Assembly: GCA_032158295.1 (NCBI GenBank)
Contig: CM063257.1
Coordinates: forward strand, 16,894,332-16,958,331
Source of the DNA: Pycnopodia helianthoides
Taxonomy: Eukaryota > Echinodermata > Asteroidea > Forcipulatida > Asteriidae
Direction of reading: 5' to 3'
DNA length: 64,000 nucleotides
How positions within the stretch are numbered: the stretch's first letter is position 1; each line of letters opens with the position of its first letter. This document shows, piece after piece, positions 22,844 through 33,202 of this stretch. The position numbers and the translations under genes were made by a program. The notes beneath the pieces were generated by a model. The model saw only the letters and a list, made by a program, of their open reading frames with translations. It had not been told where the DNA came from and did no database searches.

Positions 22844-23218
22844 TTAAAGGTACACGTTCCCTTGGATCGGGCGAGTTGTCTATAAACAGCGTTTGTAACC
22901 GTTTGTTACAGAATGCATATGGTTAAAAAGATGTTTTAAAAGTAGAATACAATGATCCACACAAATATGCCTCGAAAGTGCGGGATTTTCCTCTTTCATC
23001 GTGAACTAACACGGTCGGCCATGTTTGACTCCACAAAATGACCGATCGTGTTAGTTCGCAAAGATAAAGGAAAACCATGCAATTTCGAGGCATATTTGTG
23101 TTGATCCTTGTATTCTACTTTTAAAACATCTTTCTAACCATATGCATTTATATAACAAACGGTTACAAACACTTTTTATAGACCAACTCGCCCGATCCAA
23201 GGCAACGTGTACCTTTAA
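22844..23218. mobile_element. T5 TTAA foldback element, ~185 bp arms
   Basis: TTAAAGGTACACGTTCCCTT mirrors the right end, AAGGCAACGTGTACC then TTTAA. The arms stay paired through GTAACCGTTTGTTA, TAGAATACAATGATCCACAC, AATATGCCTCGAAA and GAACTAACACGGTCGG. The loop is TGACTCCACAAA. Transcription would give a hairpin of about 185 pairs. Confidence 0.85.
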
Positions 23219-23365
23219 TGTCCGATCCGGAGGACAAAGCAATTATGGTTTAGGTATCTTGCTCAAGGACACAGGTGCCACGACCTGGACTCGAACCCAC
23301 ACTCTGCTGATCAGAAACACCAGAGCTTGAGTCTGGTTCTATTAATCGTTCTGCCACGACACGCT
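23219..23365 (-). mobile_element. SINE, minus orientation, cut at a TTAA
   Basis: GTCCGATCCGGAGGACAAAG, GACTCGAACCCACACTCTGC and GCCACGACACG are the core, B box and head of the Leu-tRNA-like SINE. Its continuation is lost where the T5 element ends. Confidence 0.75.
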
Positions 23366-23568
23366 ACTTGCCACTTAGTGTTGTGGAACACCAAGTTGAG
23401 AATATGGTTTCCTTTTTACCCTTTCCAATTTGCTGTTCCTGGTGATGTTGTTTATATTTTCTGTTGAATCGAATAATACTCTATTTTAAAACGACTGTTT
23501 TTGTCTTGGTAGTTGATTATTTACTTTTAAAGTTCCTTATTTTGTAGTTTCTAAATTACAACCAAAGC

Positions 23569-24106
23569 CCTTTTCACACTACTCTATACCCTATGGGCAA
23601 CCCCGTGGAATAACGGTCGGCCTGTTCACACTATGATCGCTTTACCCCCTGTCTGCCCCCTGTCTGCCCCGGCAAGTGGGCATACCCCGGGGAATAGCCA
23701 CCCCTGCTCCGGAGTAGGGGTAAGCGGTACAACCCAGGGGTGTTCTTGAAACATGCAACAGGAACACTGTGGAATAGGGACCTACAATCCCGGCCAAAAT
23801 GCTTGGGCCACGCGTTCCTATAACGTTACAATAACCATACAATAACCATTCCCTGTCTCACAATAAACATTCTCTCCCCCGTCTCCCGTCCCCCCGCTCA
23901 ATGTTGTCTGGAACGCAGAAGACCGTGCAACAATGTGATTCAACATTGAAAGGGGGCAGGGGGCCCAACGAGATATAGCCGGGACTGTAGGCGGGGATAG
24001 TGTGAAAGTGCGCCAGGGGTAACCGTAGGGTAAAAACAAAAGAAAAACCGGGGCCTCCCCGGGGCTGTTTTCCACGGGGATAAGAGATGCAGTGTGGAAA
24101 GGGATC
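23569..24106. mobile_element. TIR element with CCCTTTTCACACT ends
   Basis: The left CCCTTTTCACACTACTCTAT and the reverse complement of the right, CCCTTTCCACACTGCATCTC, are inverted repeats. Related words (GTTCACACTATGATCGC, GGGGATAGTGTGAAAG) recur inside. No clean target duplication is seen, and no transposase. Confidence 0.5.
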
Positions 24107-24847
24107 AAGGAAGTTGACGTTATCGAACCTTGAATGTGTTCGTGTATAAACAAAACTGATTCAACCGTTTGTCCGTTTCCTTTCCTTTGGTCTCTGAATC
24201 AATGGGAGTTGACATCTGTATAGTAATGTTTTAGCTCAAACATGTGTTCTCTTTGTGGTGATTGTGTGTGAGAGCACTTATTTCATTTAATAGCGTTTGA
24301 CACACAGATGCTATCATATTAACTTCATTTTCTTTTGTGCATTTTGTAGCAAAGTCTTCACTCATTCAAATTTTTGTTATAGGCCATATTTTCATCTTTC
24401 CGTGTTAATTAAATGTAAATTTGTAAAATATATTTGTACTTATTTCTATAAGTAACAAATCTGCCTCTGGCTGCGATGTCGTTTTTATTCATAAAACATA
24501 AATTCAATACAATTCACTTCACTTATAAAGATAAATTTTAAAGTGTACCCAATTAATCATCAGTATTTATTTTCACTGCAGCTGCAACCGAACTAAACAC
24601 GTTCACGAACGTGAACAAAATCCAAATAAGCCGGATGCGTGTACACCAACAAAAACCTGACAAAAGGCGAACTGATGTCTTCATTCAAACTAGTCCACTT
24701 CAATTCGATTAAATTAGCGTAAATTCGATGGAGACTTTGTTTGTACGAGAGGATGTAATTGAGCGGATCCTTCCCACAACAAAATGATGCAATCGGAAGG
24801 CTCCCAGACTATATGGCCAAACAATGTGCTGACGGGTCAGCATTCAT
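24107..24847. other. Unassigned AT-rich stretch
   Basis: Only a small palindrome CACGTTC-AC-GAACGTG near 24599 is noted. Confidence 0.4.
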
Positions 24848-25242
24848 TTAAAGGAACATTACAGAATTGGTAAAGAAAAAACCTTGTAAAATATACTTTT
24901 TGAGCACAGATTTACATTAAACTTACACGGTCTAATGATGATGATAGTAGAAAACATCCCTTGAAATATTTCTGTCTGAAATGCCATTGTTTGATGAGAA
25001 ATAAATAAAGTAATTTTTCCGAGTGGAGTTTATCGCTCAGTGGGTTTTATTCATTTGTTGAATCTATATGATTTCATGCAAATGTGTAATTGGTTTTTCA
25101 CTATTTTCTTGTGACCCAGATGGCCGATCGATCTCAAACTTCTACAGGTTTGTCAGTTTATGTATATGGTGGATTACATAAAGTGCTTACACTGCCAGCA
25201 ACTGTTTTGTTAGCAAAAACCAATTCTGTAATGTTCCTTTAA
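24848..25242 (-). mobile_element. T1 TTAA element, abutting T2
   Basis: Both TIRs are intact. The centre has lost part of the palindrome (CTCAGTGGGTTTTATT). Its right TTAA at 25239-25242 is also the left TTAA of the T2 element. Confidence 0.9.
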
Positions 25243-25607
25243 AGGGGAAGGTACACGATTTGATAACCACTATGAAAATGTATGGCAATAAAAACTGACT
25301 TGGTGAGAAGTACAGCAACTTTCGATATTATAAAGCATTTTGAGAATCATTTTTACTTAATATGTAAGTTTTATCAGGAAAAAAAAATGAATCTGAGAAG
25401 CGGTTCTGTCAGAAACGTTTCTCAGATTGTGTATTCCAATTGCGGATTATTCTTCCTGTGTGGACATAACCGCTCGAGATATCTCAAAAACGCTACCACC
25501 TTTTGGAATGAAATTTTCTCAGGTTAGTTTTATTGTATATATCTACATTAATATAGGATTAAAACAATCGAACGGTTTTAAAAACCAAAGGTATACTTGG
25601 CCTTTAA
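25239..25607 (+). mobile_element. T2 TTAA element, full length
   Basis: It runs from TTAAAGGGGAAGGTACACGA to ACCAAAGGTATACTTGGCC and TTTAA. The palindrome AATCTGAGAAGCGGTTCTG / CAGAAACGTTTCTCAGATT has two mismatches on the left arm. Confidence 0.88.
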
Positions 25608-26150
25608 GGGTGACAGTGTAAATGAACGGATAGACCGGAGTGAATATACAGCAGCAAGAGTAGCTCTACGGCGGTTATTCATGCGTTATAGGTATAACAA
25701 CAAGGAGCTGATATCTTTTATTCTATTTCAAGGGAACGAATTGCAGATGAATAAGGAACTAAAGCATTGCTTTGCTTCCTTCGTATTTCAAATGCGTTTG
25801 TTGTAATGAATTAGCCTGATAGATTGCAATCTTAAAGCAGACACAGTTTCCAAAAAGCTTCAACCATGGAGGGAGAACATTTTACGGGGGAAAAAAATAC
25901 CCCACGGCATTTACTGACGGTGTAGCTTTCATTTGCTGGGAGAGAATGTTAGTTTGCAATTAGCCTCAAGTGAATGTACTCGAAGTGACTAGCAGGAGTA
26001 CCGGTGGAACAATTATGTATGCGAGAGAGTGTAGCAACAAGGAACTGGTAATTTATTTACCGGGAACGAATCGCAGTTGAATAGGGAACTAATGCGTTAC
26101 ATTGGTCACTGTTTCAGACACATTAATTTTTTAAATATAAAAAACAGGGT
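25608..26150. repeat. Unassigned stretch with two copies of an ~85 bp segment
   Basis: AACAACAAGGAGCTGATATC to AATAAGGAACTAAAGCATTG (about 25693-25767) recurs degenerately as AGCAACAAGGAACTGGTAAT to AATAGGGAACTAATGCGTTA at about 26032-26098. No coding interpretation is supported. Confidence 0.45.
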
Positions 26151-26199
26151 CCAATTTTATAGAGCTGCTTCACGAGAAGTAGCTAAGCATTACACAATA
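26151..26199 (+). mobile_element. Fragment of the GGGCCCAATTTCATAG element
   Basis: GGTCCAATTTTATAGAGCTG then CTTCACGAGAAGTAGCTAAG resembles the TIR and adjacent bases of the element at 59977-60169. Confidence 0.5.
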
Positions 26200-26363
26200 T
26201 TAAAGGAACATTACAGAATTGTAATTCATAACCACATAACTCAGAAGTAAAAATGATTCTCAAAATGCTTTATAATATCGAAAGTTGCTGTACTTCTCAC
26301 CAAGTCAGTTTGTATTGCCATACATTTTCACAGTGGTTACCAATAGTGTACCTTCCCCTTTAA
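26200..26363. mobile_element. T1/T2 hybrid TTAA element
   Basis: The left 22 bases (TTAAAGGAACATTACAGAAT then TG) are a T1 end. From 26222 the sequence is the minus-orientation T2 right half (TGATTCTCAAAATGCTTTAT, GTGTACCTTCCCC, TTTAA). It is 164 bp, TTAA-bounded on both sides, and shares its right TTAA with a full T1 copy. Confidence 0.8.
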
Positions 26364-26752
26364 AGGAACATTACAGAATTGGTTTTTGCTAACAAAACAG
26401 TTGCTGGCAGTGTAAGCACTTTATGTCATCCACCATATACATAAACTGACAAACCTGTAGAAGTTTGAGATCGATCGGCCTTCTGGGTCACGAGAAAATA
26501 GTGAAAACCGATTACACATTTGCATTAAATTATACAGATTCAACAAATGAATAAAACGCTTACTGAGCGATAAACTCCAATTGGAAAATTAGTTTATTCA
26601 TTTCTCATCAAATATGGCATTTCAGACATAAATATTTCAAGGTATGTTTTCTACTATCATCATTTTTAGACCGTGTAAGTTTTGTGTAAATCTGTGATCA
26701 AAAAGTATATATTACAAGTTTTTTTCTTACCAATTCTGTAATGTTCCTTTAA
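26360..26752 (+). mobile_element. T1 TTAA element, full length
   Basis: Perfect TIRs and full interior, with CGCTTACTGAGCG in place of the usual centre. It abuts the hybrid element with a shared TTAA. Confidence 0.9.
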
Positions 26753-26979
26753 CAATTTTAAAAATTACTCACATCTGAAAAGGAAGAAATATGAGCATTA
26801 TAAACAAGTAGGTTGCACAATTTTTAATACCACACAGGGCAAGATGGGAAGTGGTGCCTACTAGCTATAGTCTATAACAGTTGTAGCTATAAGTGTCATT
26901 GTAACTCGTTGATTTACTTGTGTGTCTTATCACTGCTTATATCATGCAATGTGGAAACTGCACTTTAATTGGTGTTGAT

Positions 26980-27090
26980 TTTGCATCGGTGACGAAGAGT
27001 GTTGTTTGGTTTTTTTACCTATGCGTCAATGTGTGTGGGGCACTGTGAGCTCAGTGCCCTCCAAGGTACTGTGAAAAAAAAAATGGTTTT
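26980..27090 (+). repeat. Relic of one arm of the 12377 hairpin family
   Basis: TTTGCATCGGTGACGAAGAG, TGTTTGGTTTTTTTACC and GGCACTGTGAGCTCAGTGCC align with 12353-12455. The second arm is not present. Confidence 0.55.
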
Positions 27091-27603
27091 ATACCAGAGT
27101 GGGACTATTATTTTTTTAATATCTATTAATGTCATGTGCATGGTGTCACCGCACGGTGTTACCGCAATCTTTGAAGCATGTTTTGTTTGTCTTTGTCAAG
27201 CCTGATTTCATAAATATAATATAAGACAAGTGTGAATTACTGGGTGGAGTGTACTTTCTCAGATAACAATTTAGACCCCATTTTTGTTTTCCCCCATGAC
27301 TTCGATAGCATCATTGAACGTGACTGGAAATAAGGCAGCGCCATTTACTCACAAGAAAGCAATCGATCACTACCTTTTAAAAATTAATTTACTTCATCAT
27401 TTGCTTGTCATTGAAGGTACATTACTTCGTGATTTTTTTAAAGGGTACATGTATTTTTATACAGTGGTTTTTTTTTTACGTGAGTGTAAACTCTGGAGAA
27501 GGTTTCCGCACAGTGCGGGAAGATGATGAAGGTTCCGATGAGTGGGCCGGGCAACTCTCGTATTTGATTTAGTGTCACAAGTCCTTCAAACACAGTCAAA
27601 CTG

Positions 27604-27814
27604 TTCGCTCGGCCCCAGCGGCCTGTCCAGGACCGCTGGGATGGGCTAATCAGCTTGCACAGATTCTTGTTCAGGAAGTACGTCATGCGTGCAGCGCTTG
27701 CAATGTGAGTGTGATGCATGATGGGACTGAGCATGCTTGTCAATGAGCGTGCTTGATACGTTTGCCCGTCCCAGCGCCTTTGGGTTTTAAGGCAAGGCGC
27801 TGGGGACGAGCGAA
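27604..27814. mobile_element. 211 bp TIR element with 10 bp target duplication
   Basis: The left TTCGCTCGGCCCCAGCGGCC mirrors the right, whose reverse complement is TTCGCTCGTCCCCAGCGCC. Flanks AGTCAAACTG (27594-27603) and AGTCAAATTG (27815-27824) look like a 10 bp target duplication with one mismatch. Each terminus also holds a subterminal CCCAGCG..CGCTGGG palindrome. A Mutator-like origin is possible. Confidence 0.7.
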
Positions 27815-27824
27815 AGTCAAATTG

Positions 27825-28623
27825 CTGCAAGCAGCGAGCCCCGAATATATTTGAGAATAGAATATATCTTATAGATTGTGCAAGTCTCGCGGGTAATGTG
27901 AACATTGGGAGCCGTTAAAGTGCGGGAGTTTTTGTTTTATTCACGCGGTTAAAGCAACGTACGTGGGGTCTAAAGTGGGCCCCGAGATGTTCGAATACAC
28001 GCGAGATTTGAAAAGTCTATAGATCTTTTTCCTTGCAACGTCACAGCCGCGAGAATTGCCAACCTTGGTTGGCGAAAGTACGGGCGGCCTTCACAGCGAA
28101 AGGTTATTATTTTGGACCAACGATGCTATCAAGATAATACCCATAATACTGTCAAATAAAATTTACTGTCCAAAACAAAAAGGTAAACTTAAACTTCCCT
28201 TGTGGTTTATTACTTGTCATAAAAAAGGTAATGTTTTGCCCCCCAAAATGAAAAAATCTGCTTTCATCAGCATTAATAAATATTTTTCGTATGGAAGAAA
28301 CAGTTATATATAGTTTTTGTTGTGAGGGTTTTGTGTTTGAAATTTATGAACTTCGTTCTGTCCAACATCTTAGTTTCTATTGTTTTCATTTTTCTTTTCC
28401 TTTATTTCATCTTGTAAGCAGCAATCATGTAATTATCCATTTTCTTTCATTACAGCTTATGTTTTGCTCTTCCGATCACAGAGTTGAGGTGAAGACACCT
28501 TTACGAAGTACGATATCGTAGGGCTGACTCCCGCCACAATCACATGATCTGTGTCACTGTTGCCGTTATTGAACTGGTAAGCGGCATCTCTTTTTTCACT
28601 TCCAGTAGCCTACTTCTAATCAC
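27825..28623. other. Unassigned stretch with a shared ~55 bp segment
   Basis: TTGCAACGTCACAGCCGCG followed by the palindrome GCCAACCTTGGTTGGC near 28036-28071 resembles 38776-38821. No gene is recognised. Confidence 0.4.
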
Positions 28624-28806
28624 CAGTAGCTTAACCAGCGGGGGAGGAAACTCCCCCCTCCCCCACCCCCACCCATCGTTGCCCTCCTCTAAAAAAAATC
28701 ATTCAAAAAATTGCACAAAAGAATGGCTCGATACATTCAAAAGCCCCCGAAATTATGTCTTTGCCCCCTGCGTGCCCCCTAGTGAAAGTGTCTGGTTACG
28801 CCACTG
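28624..28806. mobile_element. hAT-like miniature element
   Basis: The ends CAGTAGCTTAACCAG and CTGGTTACGCCACTG are inverted repeats, followed inward by G- or C-rich tracts (GGGGGAGG; CCCCCTGCGTGCCCCC). The putative 8 bp duplications CTAATCAC and CCTAACCC match poorly. The right end touches telomeric repeats. Confidence 0.6.
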
Positions 28807-28897
28807 CCTAACCCTAAATAACCCTAACCCTAAATACCCTAACCGAACCAACCTAACCTAACCCTAACCTAACAATAACCCTAACCCTAACCCTAAC
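28807..28897 (+). repeat. Interstitial telomeric repeat (CCCTAA)n
   Basis: About 90 bases of CCTAACCCTAAATAACCCTA-type repeats with several slips, ending in three clean CCCTAA units. TTAGGG is the telomere repeat of most metazoans. Confidence 0.9.
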
Positions 28898-28984
28898 TCG
28901 GAACACTCGAGATCGCGCACGCATCTCTCTTCTGCTCCAAGTGAGGGACAACAATTATAATCAATCTGAATTGAATTTGATCCT

Positions 28985-29580
28985 ACACATGCAAAACCGG
29001 TTTAATTAAATACCGGTTGGTTACTTTGCAGACGTGTTTAAGTCCTGAGCAATGGATCATGTAACAAGGATAATGGTGATCAGTTCTTTAAACATTTAAC
29101 TGGTTAAAAAAACGGTTAATTAATATGGTTGGTACTTGCAGATGTTTAGTCTGAGCAATGATCATGTACAGGATAATGCTGATCATTCTTAACATTTCAT
29201 TAACTGGTTACAAACAAAACCGGTTTAATTAAATACTGGTTGGTTACTTTGCAGACGTGTTTAAGTCCTGAGCAAATGGAACAAGTTTAACCAGGGATAA
29301 TGGGCTGACCAGTTCTTCATTTCATTAACTGATTACAAGCAAAACCGGTTTAATTAAATACTGGTCGGTTACTTTGCAGACGTGTTTAAGTCCTGAGCAA
29401 ATGGAACAAATGTAACCAGGGATAATGGGCTGATCAATTCGTCATTTCATTAACTGATTACAAGCAAAACCGGTTTAATTGAATACCGGTTGGTTACTTT
29501 GCAGACGTGTTTAAGTCCTGAGCCAATAGATCAACGGTAACCAGGGATAATCAGTTCTTTAATCATTTCATTAACTGGCT
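28985..29580 (+). repeat. Tandem array with 110-125 bp units
   Basis: Five units share ACCGGTTTAATTAAATAC, GGTTACTTTGCAGACGTG and TTTAAGTCCTGAGCAA, then GGGATAATGGGCTGATCA and ATTTCATTAACTG. Unit two is the most degraded. Confidence 0.88.
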
Positions 29581-29599
29581 GTAGGCATTTTCTACTAGC

Positions 29600-29660
29600 T
29601 AGAGAATAATATTGATAATAATATATTGCATTTGTATAGCGCAAGTCCGTATTCGCTTGA
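29600..29660 (-). mobile_element. SINE/LINE 3' tail relic
   Basis: Read on the minus strand it is GCGCTATACAAATGCAATAT then ATTATTATC, matching the GCGCTxTACAAA-(TTA)n tails at 43.75 and 61.05 kb. Confidence 0.5.
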
Positions 29661-29784
29661 AGGAATATAAAAAAAAACAGCAAGCTACAAAATACAATAC
29701 CAACAGAATTAACAATTACCGATAAACGGTGAGTTGATGAGGTTTAAGCGAGTTTTAAATTGTTCAAATTAATGTGATTGCCTC

Positions 29785-30184
29785 TTAAAGGGAAGGTACA
29801 CGATCGGTAATCACTCAAAAAATCAATGTCAATAAAACTTACTTGGTTAGAAGTACAGCAACTTTCGATAGTATAAAGCATTTTGGAGAAACATTTGAAT
29901 TCAAAGTAATGTGGTTATGGAAAAAAAAGTGTCAGTTTTTCCCCCCAAAATTTGAATCTGAGAAACGTTTCTGTCAGAAACGTTTCTCAGATTGTGTATT
30001 CCTATTAGGGATTATTCTGTATGCGTGGACATTATTCGCTGCAGATTTTGGCGATATTTCGAAAACGCAACCACCTGTTAAAATTATTTTTTTTACAGGT
30101 TAGTTTTATTTTATATATCTACGTTTATATAGGATTAAAACAATCGAACGGTTTCAAAAAACCAAACGTATACTTTGCCTTTAA
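29785..30184 (+). mobile_element. T2 TTAA element with perfect 39-base palindrome
   Basis: TTAAAGGGAAGGTACACGAT opens and AACGTATACTTTGCC with TTTAA closes. At 29955-29993 AATCTGAGAAACGTTTCTG, one T, and the exact reverse complement form a 19-pair palindrome. Confidence 0.9.
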
Positions 30185-30224
30185 GGCGAGTTTTGAATTG
30201 CTCAAAATTAATGCGACTGCCTCC

Positions 30225-30620
30225 TTAAAGGAACATTACAGAATTGGTAAGAAAAAAAACTTGTATAATATACTTTTTGATCACAGATTTACATAAAACT
30301 TACACGGTCTAATGATGATGATAGTAGAAAACATCCCCTGAAATATTTCTGTCTGAAATGCCATATTTGATGAGAAATGAATAAACTAATTTTCCGATTG
30401 GAGTTTATCGCTCAGTGAGCGTTTTATTCATTTGTTGAATCTATATGATTTCATGCAAATGTGTAATCGGTTTTTCACTATTTTCTCGTGATCCAGATGG
30501 CCGATCGATCTCAAACTTCTACTGGTTTGTCAGTTTATGTATATGGTGGATCACATAAAGTGCTTACACTGCCAGCAACTGTTTTGTTTGCAAAGAACCA
30601 ACTCTGTAATGTTCCTTTAA
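30225..30620 (-). mobile_element. T1 TTAA element, full length
   Basis: The left TIR is perfect; the right TIR has AACTCTGTAATG. Interior blocks are complete, including GCTCAGTGAGCG. Confidence 0.9.
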
Positions 30621-30861
30621 AGCGAGTTTTGAATTGCTCAAAATTAATGTGACTGCCTCCTAAATAAGCCCGGGTTTACCATTCTGCAGTTCAGCTGCTG
30701 CTACTCGGAACGAACGAGCTCCGTGAAGGTTTAGTAACGGGGGTGGAATTGACGAGAAGAGACTTTTATTTGGAACGTAAATAAACGTTAATAGATAGCT
30801 GGAATGATAGTGGACAACTTCATTGTAGGCATATACCTTGTGTTTTTTCAACCGTTCTGGA

Positions 30862-31160
30862 TTTTTTTAATCATAGATAAATGTAGACGTGTACAATAAG
30901 ACTAACCTGTGAAAATTTCATATCAAAAGAGGTAGTGTTTTTGAGATATCGTTGAAATTCCGGAGCGGACATGTCTACGCAGGAAATATAACCGTATATG
31001 GAATACACAATCTGTGAGAAACGTTTCTTAAGTAAAAAAGAGAGAATTATTTCTTTAAAGTGTTAAACATTATCAACAGCTGCAGTGCTTCCTACCAAGT
31101 AAGTTTTTTATGGTCACTAATCTTTTGGAGTAACTACCAGAGGTATATACCTCTCATTAA
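30862..31160 (-). mobile_element. T2-related element relic
   Basis: GTAGACGTGTACAATAAGAC, TAACCTGTGAAAATTTCATA, AATACACAATCTGTGAGAAA and ACCAGAGGTATATACC follow T2 order with T4-like words at the right (ACCAAGTAAGTTTTTTATGG). Its left TIR is missing; a TTAA lies at 31157-31160. Confidence 0.6.
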
Positions 31161-31301
31161 AGGACAAGGAAAAAAACAAACCAGGCGAATAGAATTGTTC
31201 TAGTTATAATAAGAGGAACAGTCTCATCACTGAAGCGTTCCATGTTGACTTTTTAGATCCAAAATGAGAGAGCATTTTTAACTGTCTTCGATTTTTGCTC
31301 C

Positions 31302-31510
31302 TTAAAGGTGCACGTTGACTTGGATCGGCCAGTTGGTCTATAAAAAGCGTCTGTAACCGTTCGTTATAAAACGCATATGGTTAGAAAGACGTTTTAAAAG
31401 TAGAATACAATGATCCACACAAATATGCCTCGAAATTGCGTGGTTTTTCCTTTAACTTCGCGAACTACACGGTCGGCCGTTTTGTGGAGTCAACAATTTG
31501 ACTCCACAAT
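31302..31510. mobile_element. T5 foldback, one arm plus centre
   Basis: TTAAAGGTGCACGTTGACTT begins one arm, which runs through AATGATCCACACAAATATGC to CGGTCGGCCG. The centre at 31482-31509 is a perfect 12-base inverted repeat (TTGTGGAGTCAA). The second arm is gone. Confidence 0.75.
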
Positions 31511-31879
31511 TTGGACTGACACATCTATGATGACAGTTTTGTGTTATACTTTTGGTCTTGACCCAGACAATTTTCAATGTATATATGTACTTTTGTCCGA
31601 CAAGTCGTAAATCAATTGACACGGCAAAGACCAATGGGCAGTTAAATTGTAGCAATTTCCGACCACGAAGCAATCTAACGCTCCATGCCTCCCGGGCAAC
31701 CCGCCATACTGTCTAGTGGCAATCAACTATTTGAAGCTCAAAGTATTGGCCTCAAATCGAATAAATCAATAAATGTTATCGTTTGTTGTTTACCCTTAGA
31801 CCAAGGTAAGCTCTGGATACTCACTGCTTCCCCTATTCCTGGGAAACATCCAAGGAGTAACACTATCTCGGAACACAAG
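31511..31879. other. Unassigned stretch
   Basis: No repeat family or exon recognised. Confidence 0.35.
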
Positions 31880-32530
31880 GACGTAACACTCTGATGGGAT
31901 TCGAACCCACGACCCACGCGTTCTAGATCAGAATGTCCTTACCACTGAATGCTATTATTGCTGCTTTGAAATAAATATGATGGAATAGAGGTGAATGGTG
32001 ATCATTCTATACACCCTAAAAGATAATCACTGCGGGGAAACAATCCACGTAACACTCTGATGGGATTCGAACCCACGACCCACGCGTTCTAGATCAAATG
32101 TCCTATAACCAGATGCAATTATTGCTGCTTTGAAATAAATATGATGGAGTGAATGGTGATCATTCTATACACCCTAAAAGATAATCACTGCGGGAAACAA
32201 TCCACGGGCGTAATACTTTGATGGGATTCGAACCCATCCACTCGTTCTAGATCAATTGTCATATAACCAGATGCAATTATTGCTGCTTTGAAATAAATAT
32301 GATGGAATAGAGGTGAATGGTGACACATGCCAAACATCCTAAAAGATAACTAATGCGGGGAAACAATCCACGGGCGTAACACTCTGATGGGAGTCGAACC
32401 CACGACCCACGCGTTCTAGATCAATTAATGTCCTATAACCAGATGTAAATATTACTGTTATGAAATAGTTATGACGGAATGTAAGTGAATGGTGATCATT
32501 CCATATATTATGAAAGATAATCACTGTACA
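31880..32530 (-). repeat. Four tandem ~163 bp units each carrying a tRNA-like segment
   Basis: On the minus strand each unit has a B-box-like GGGTTCGAATCCCATC preceded by GATCTAGAACGCGTGGGTCG and a possible A box CAGTGGTAAGGAC. Units start near 31888, 32048, 32213 and 32377. Spacers share TTATTGCTGCTTTGAAATAA. The cloverleaf arms pair poorly and decay differs by unit, so these are tRNA-derived repeats. Confidence 0.75.
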
Positions 32531-32608
32531 ATTTATATTGACATATCATCGTATAGCTCAGTACATCTTTATAACAATGTACAAGATTATCATTATAATA
32601 TTTCTTGT

Positions 32609-32757
32609 AATGGAACCAAGGATGCCTCATAAGTGAACTTAATCAACGTAGCTCTCAAGCCTGAGGAAACTTGTAAACAAGGGTGCTATGTAAACCAGAA
32701 ACACCCTACTCTTCCAGGATAAGTGTTATGGGTTCGTTTACGTGCACTACCAATCAC
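32609..32757 (-). mobile_element. SINE-related repeat, minus orientation
   Basis: It is the second copy of the 22032-22206 type: GGAACCAAGGATGCCTCATA, GAACTTAATCAACGTAGC, and GGGTTCGTTTACGTGCACTA. Confidence 0.6.
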
Positions 32758-33202
32758 AGATCATGTACTTGAAATGTGACGTCATCAAACGTTTTGGGTA
32801 TTGACTAAAATTGCAACTGAATGGGTATAAAACACAGCCACAATCATGGGTACACATTTTTGTGTGTGTCCATGTTATGAACAGTTTGAAAACCAGTGAT
32901 GCAACAGTTATTTCAATGTTGTTTGTAAATTAATTAACCAGCGCTGTGTGAATGAAGAGTAGAAAGTACTTGAGTTTGTCGAATACCAGACCTGAAAGGA
33001 GTTACTCAATATTGATGTGTTGTTCATTTGGTGTCTTGGTAACAAAAAGTGTACCCATGATTGTGGCTGTGCACAGTGGCATTTTGCACCATTTGAACCT
33101 GAGGTTCGAGAATTGTAATGTTGTCCCTATTCTCGTAAGGACTCTATCTATTGGGAAAAAAGAGCGGATCACAGAACTGAATTTAACCTTGGGGCCCCCT
33201 CT
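32758..33202. other. Unassigned stretch
   Basis: TGTGACGTCATCAAACGTTT near 32777 resembles TGTGACGTCATCGAACGATT near 440. Nothing else is recognised. Confidence 0.35.

Larger units (their letters stand above)
29740..30663. repeat. Three copies of a ~44 bp segment interleaved with T2 and T1
   Basis: TTAAGCGAGTTTTAAATTGT..GATTGCCTC occurs at 29740-29784. Near copies (GCGAGTTTTGAATTGCTCAA..CTGCCTCC) occur at 30185-30224 and 30621-30661. T2 fills the first junction and T1 the second, each bounded by TTAA. Confidence 0.88.

Noticed and set aside
22844..23218. T5 foldback as a microRNA gene
   Set aside because: The hairpin is far longer than an animal pre-miRNA, and dispersed TTAA-bounded copies show it is a mobile element, although siRNA production remains possible.
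27438..27905. 155-codon minus-strand open frame
   Set aside because: It runs through the 211 bp TIR element and its target duplications, so it is not a conserved coding unit.
31888..31960. Candidate functional tRNA gene on the minus strand
   Set aside because: The B box is good but the D and acceptor arms pair poorly, and three tandem neighbours show decay. It is treated as a repeat.
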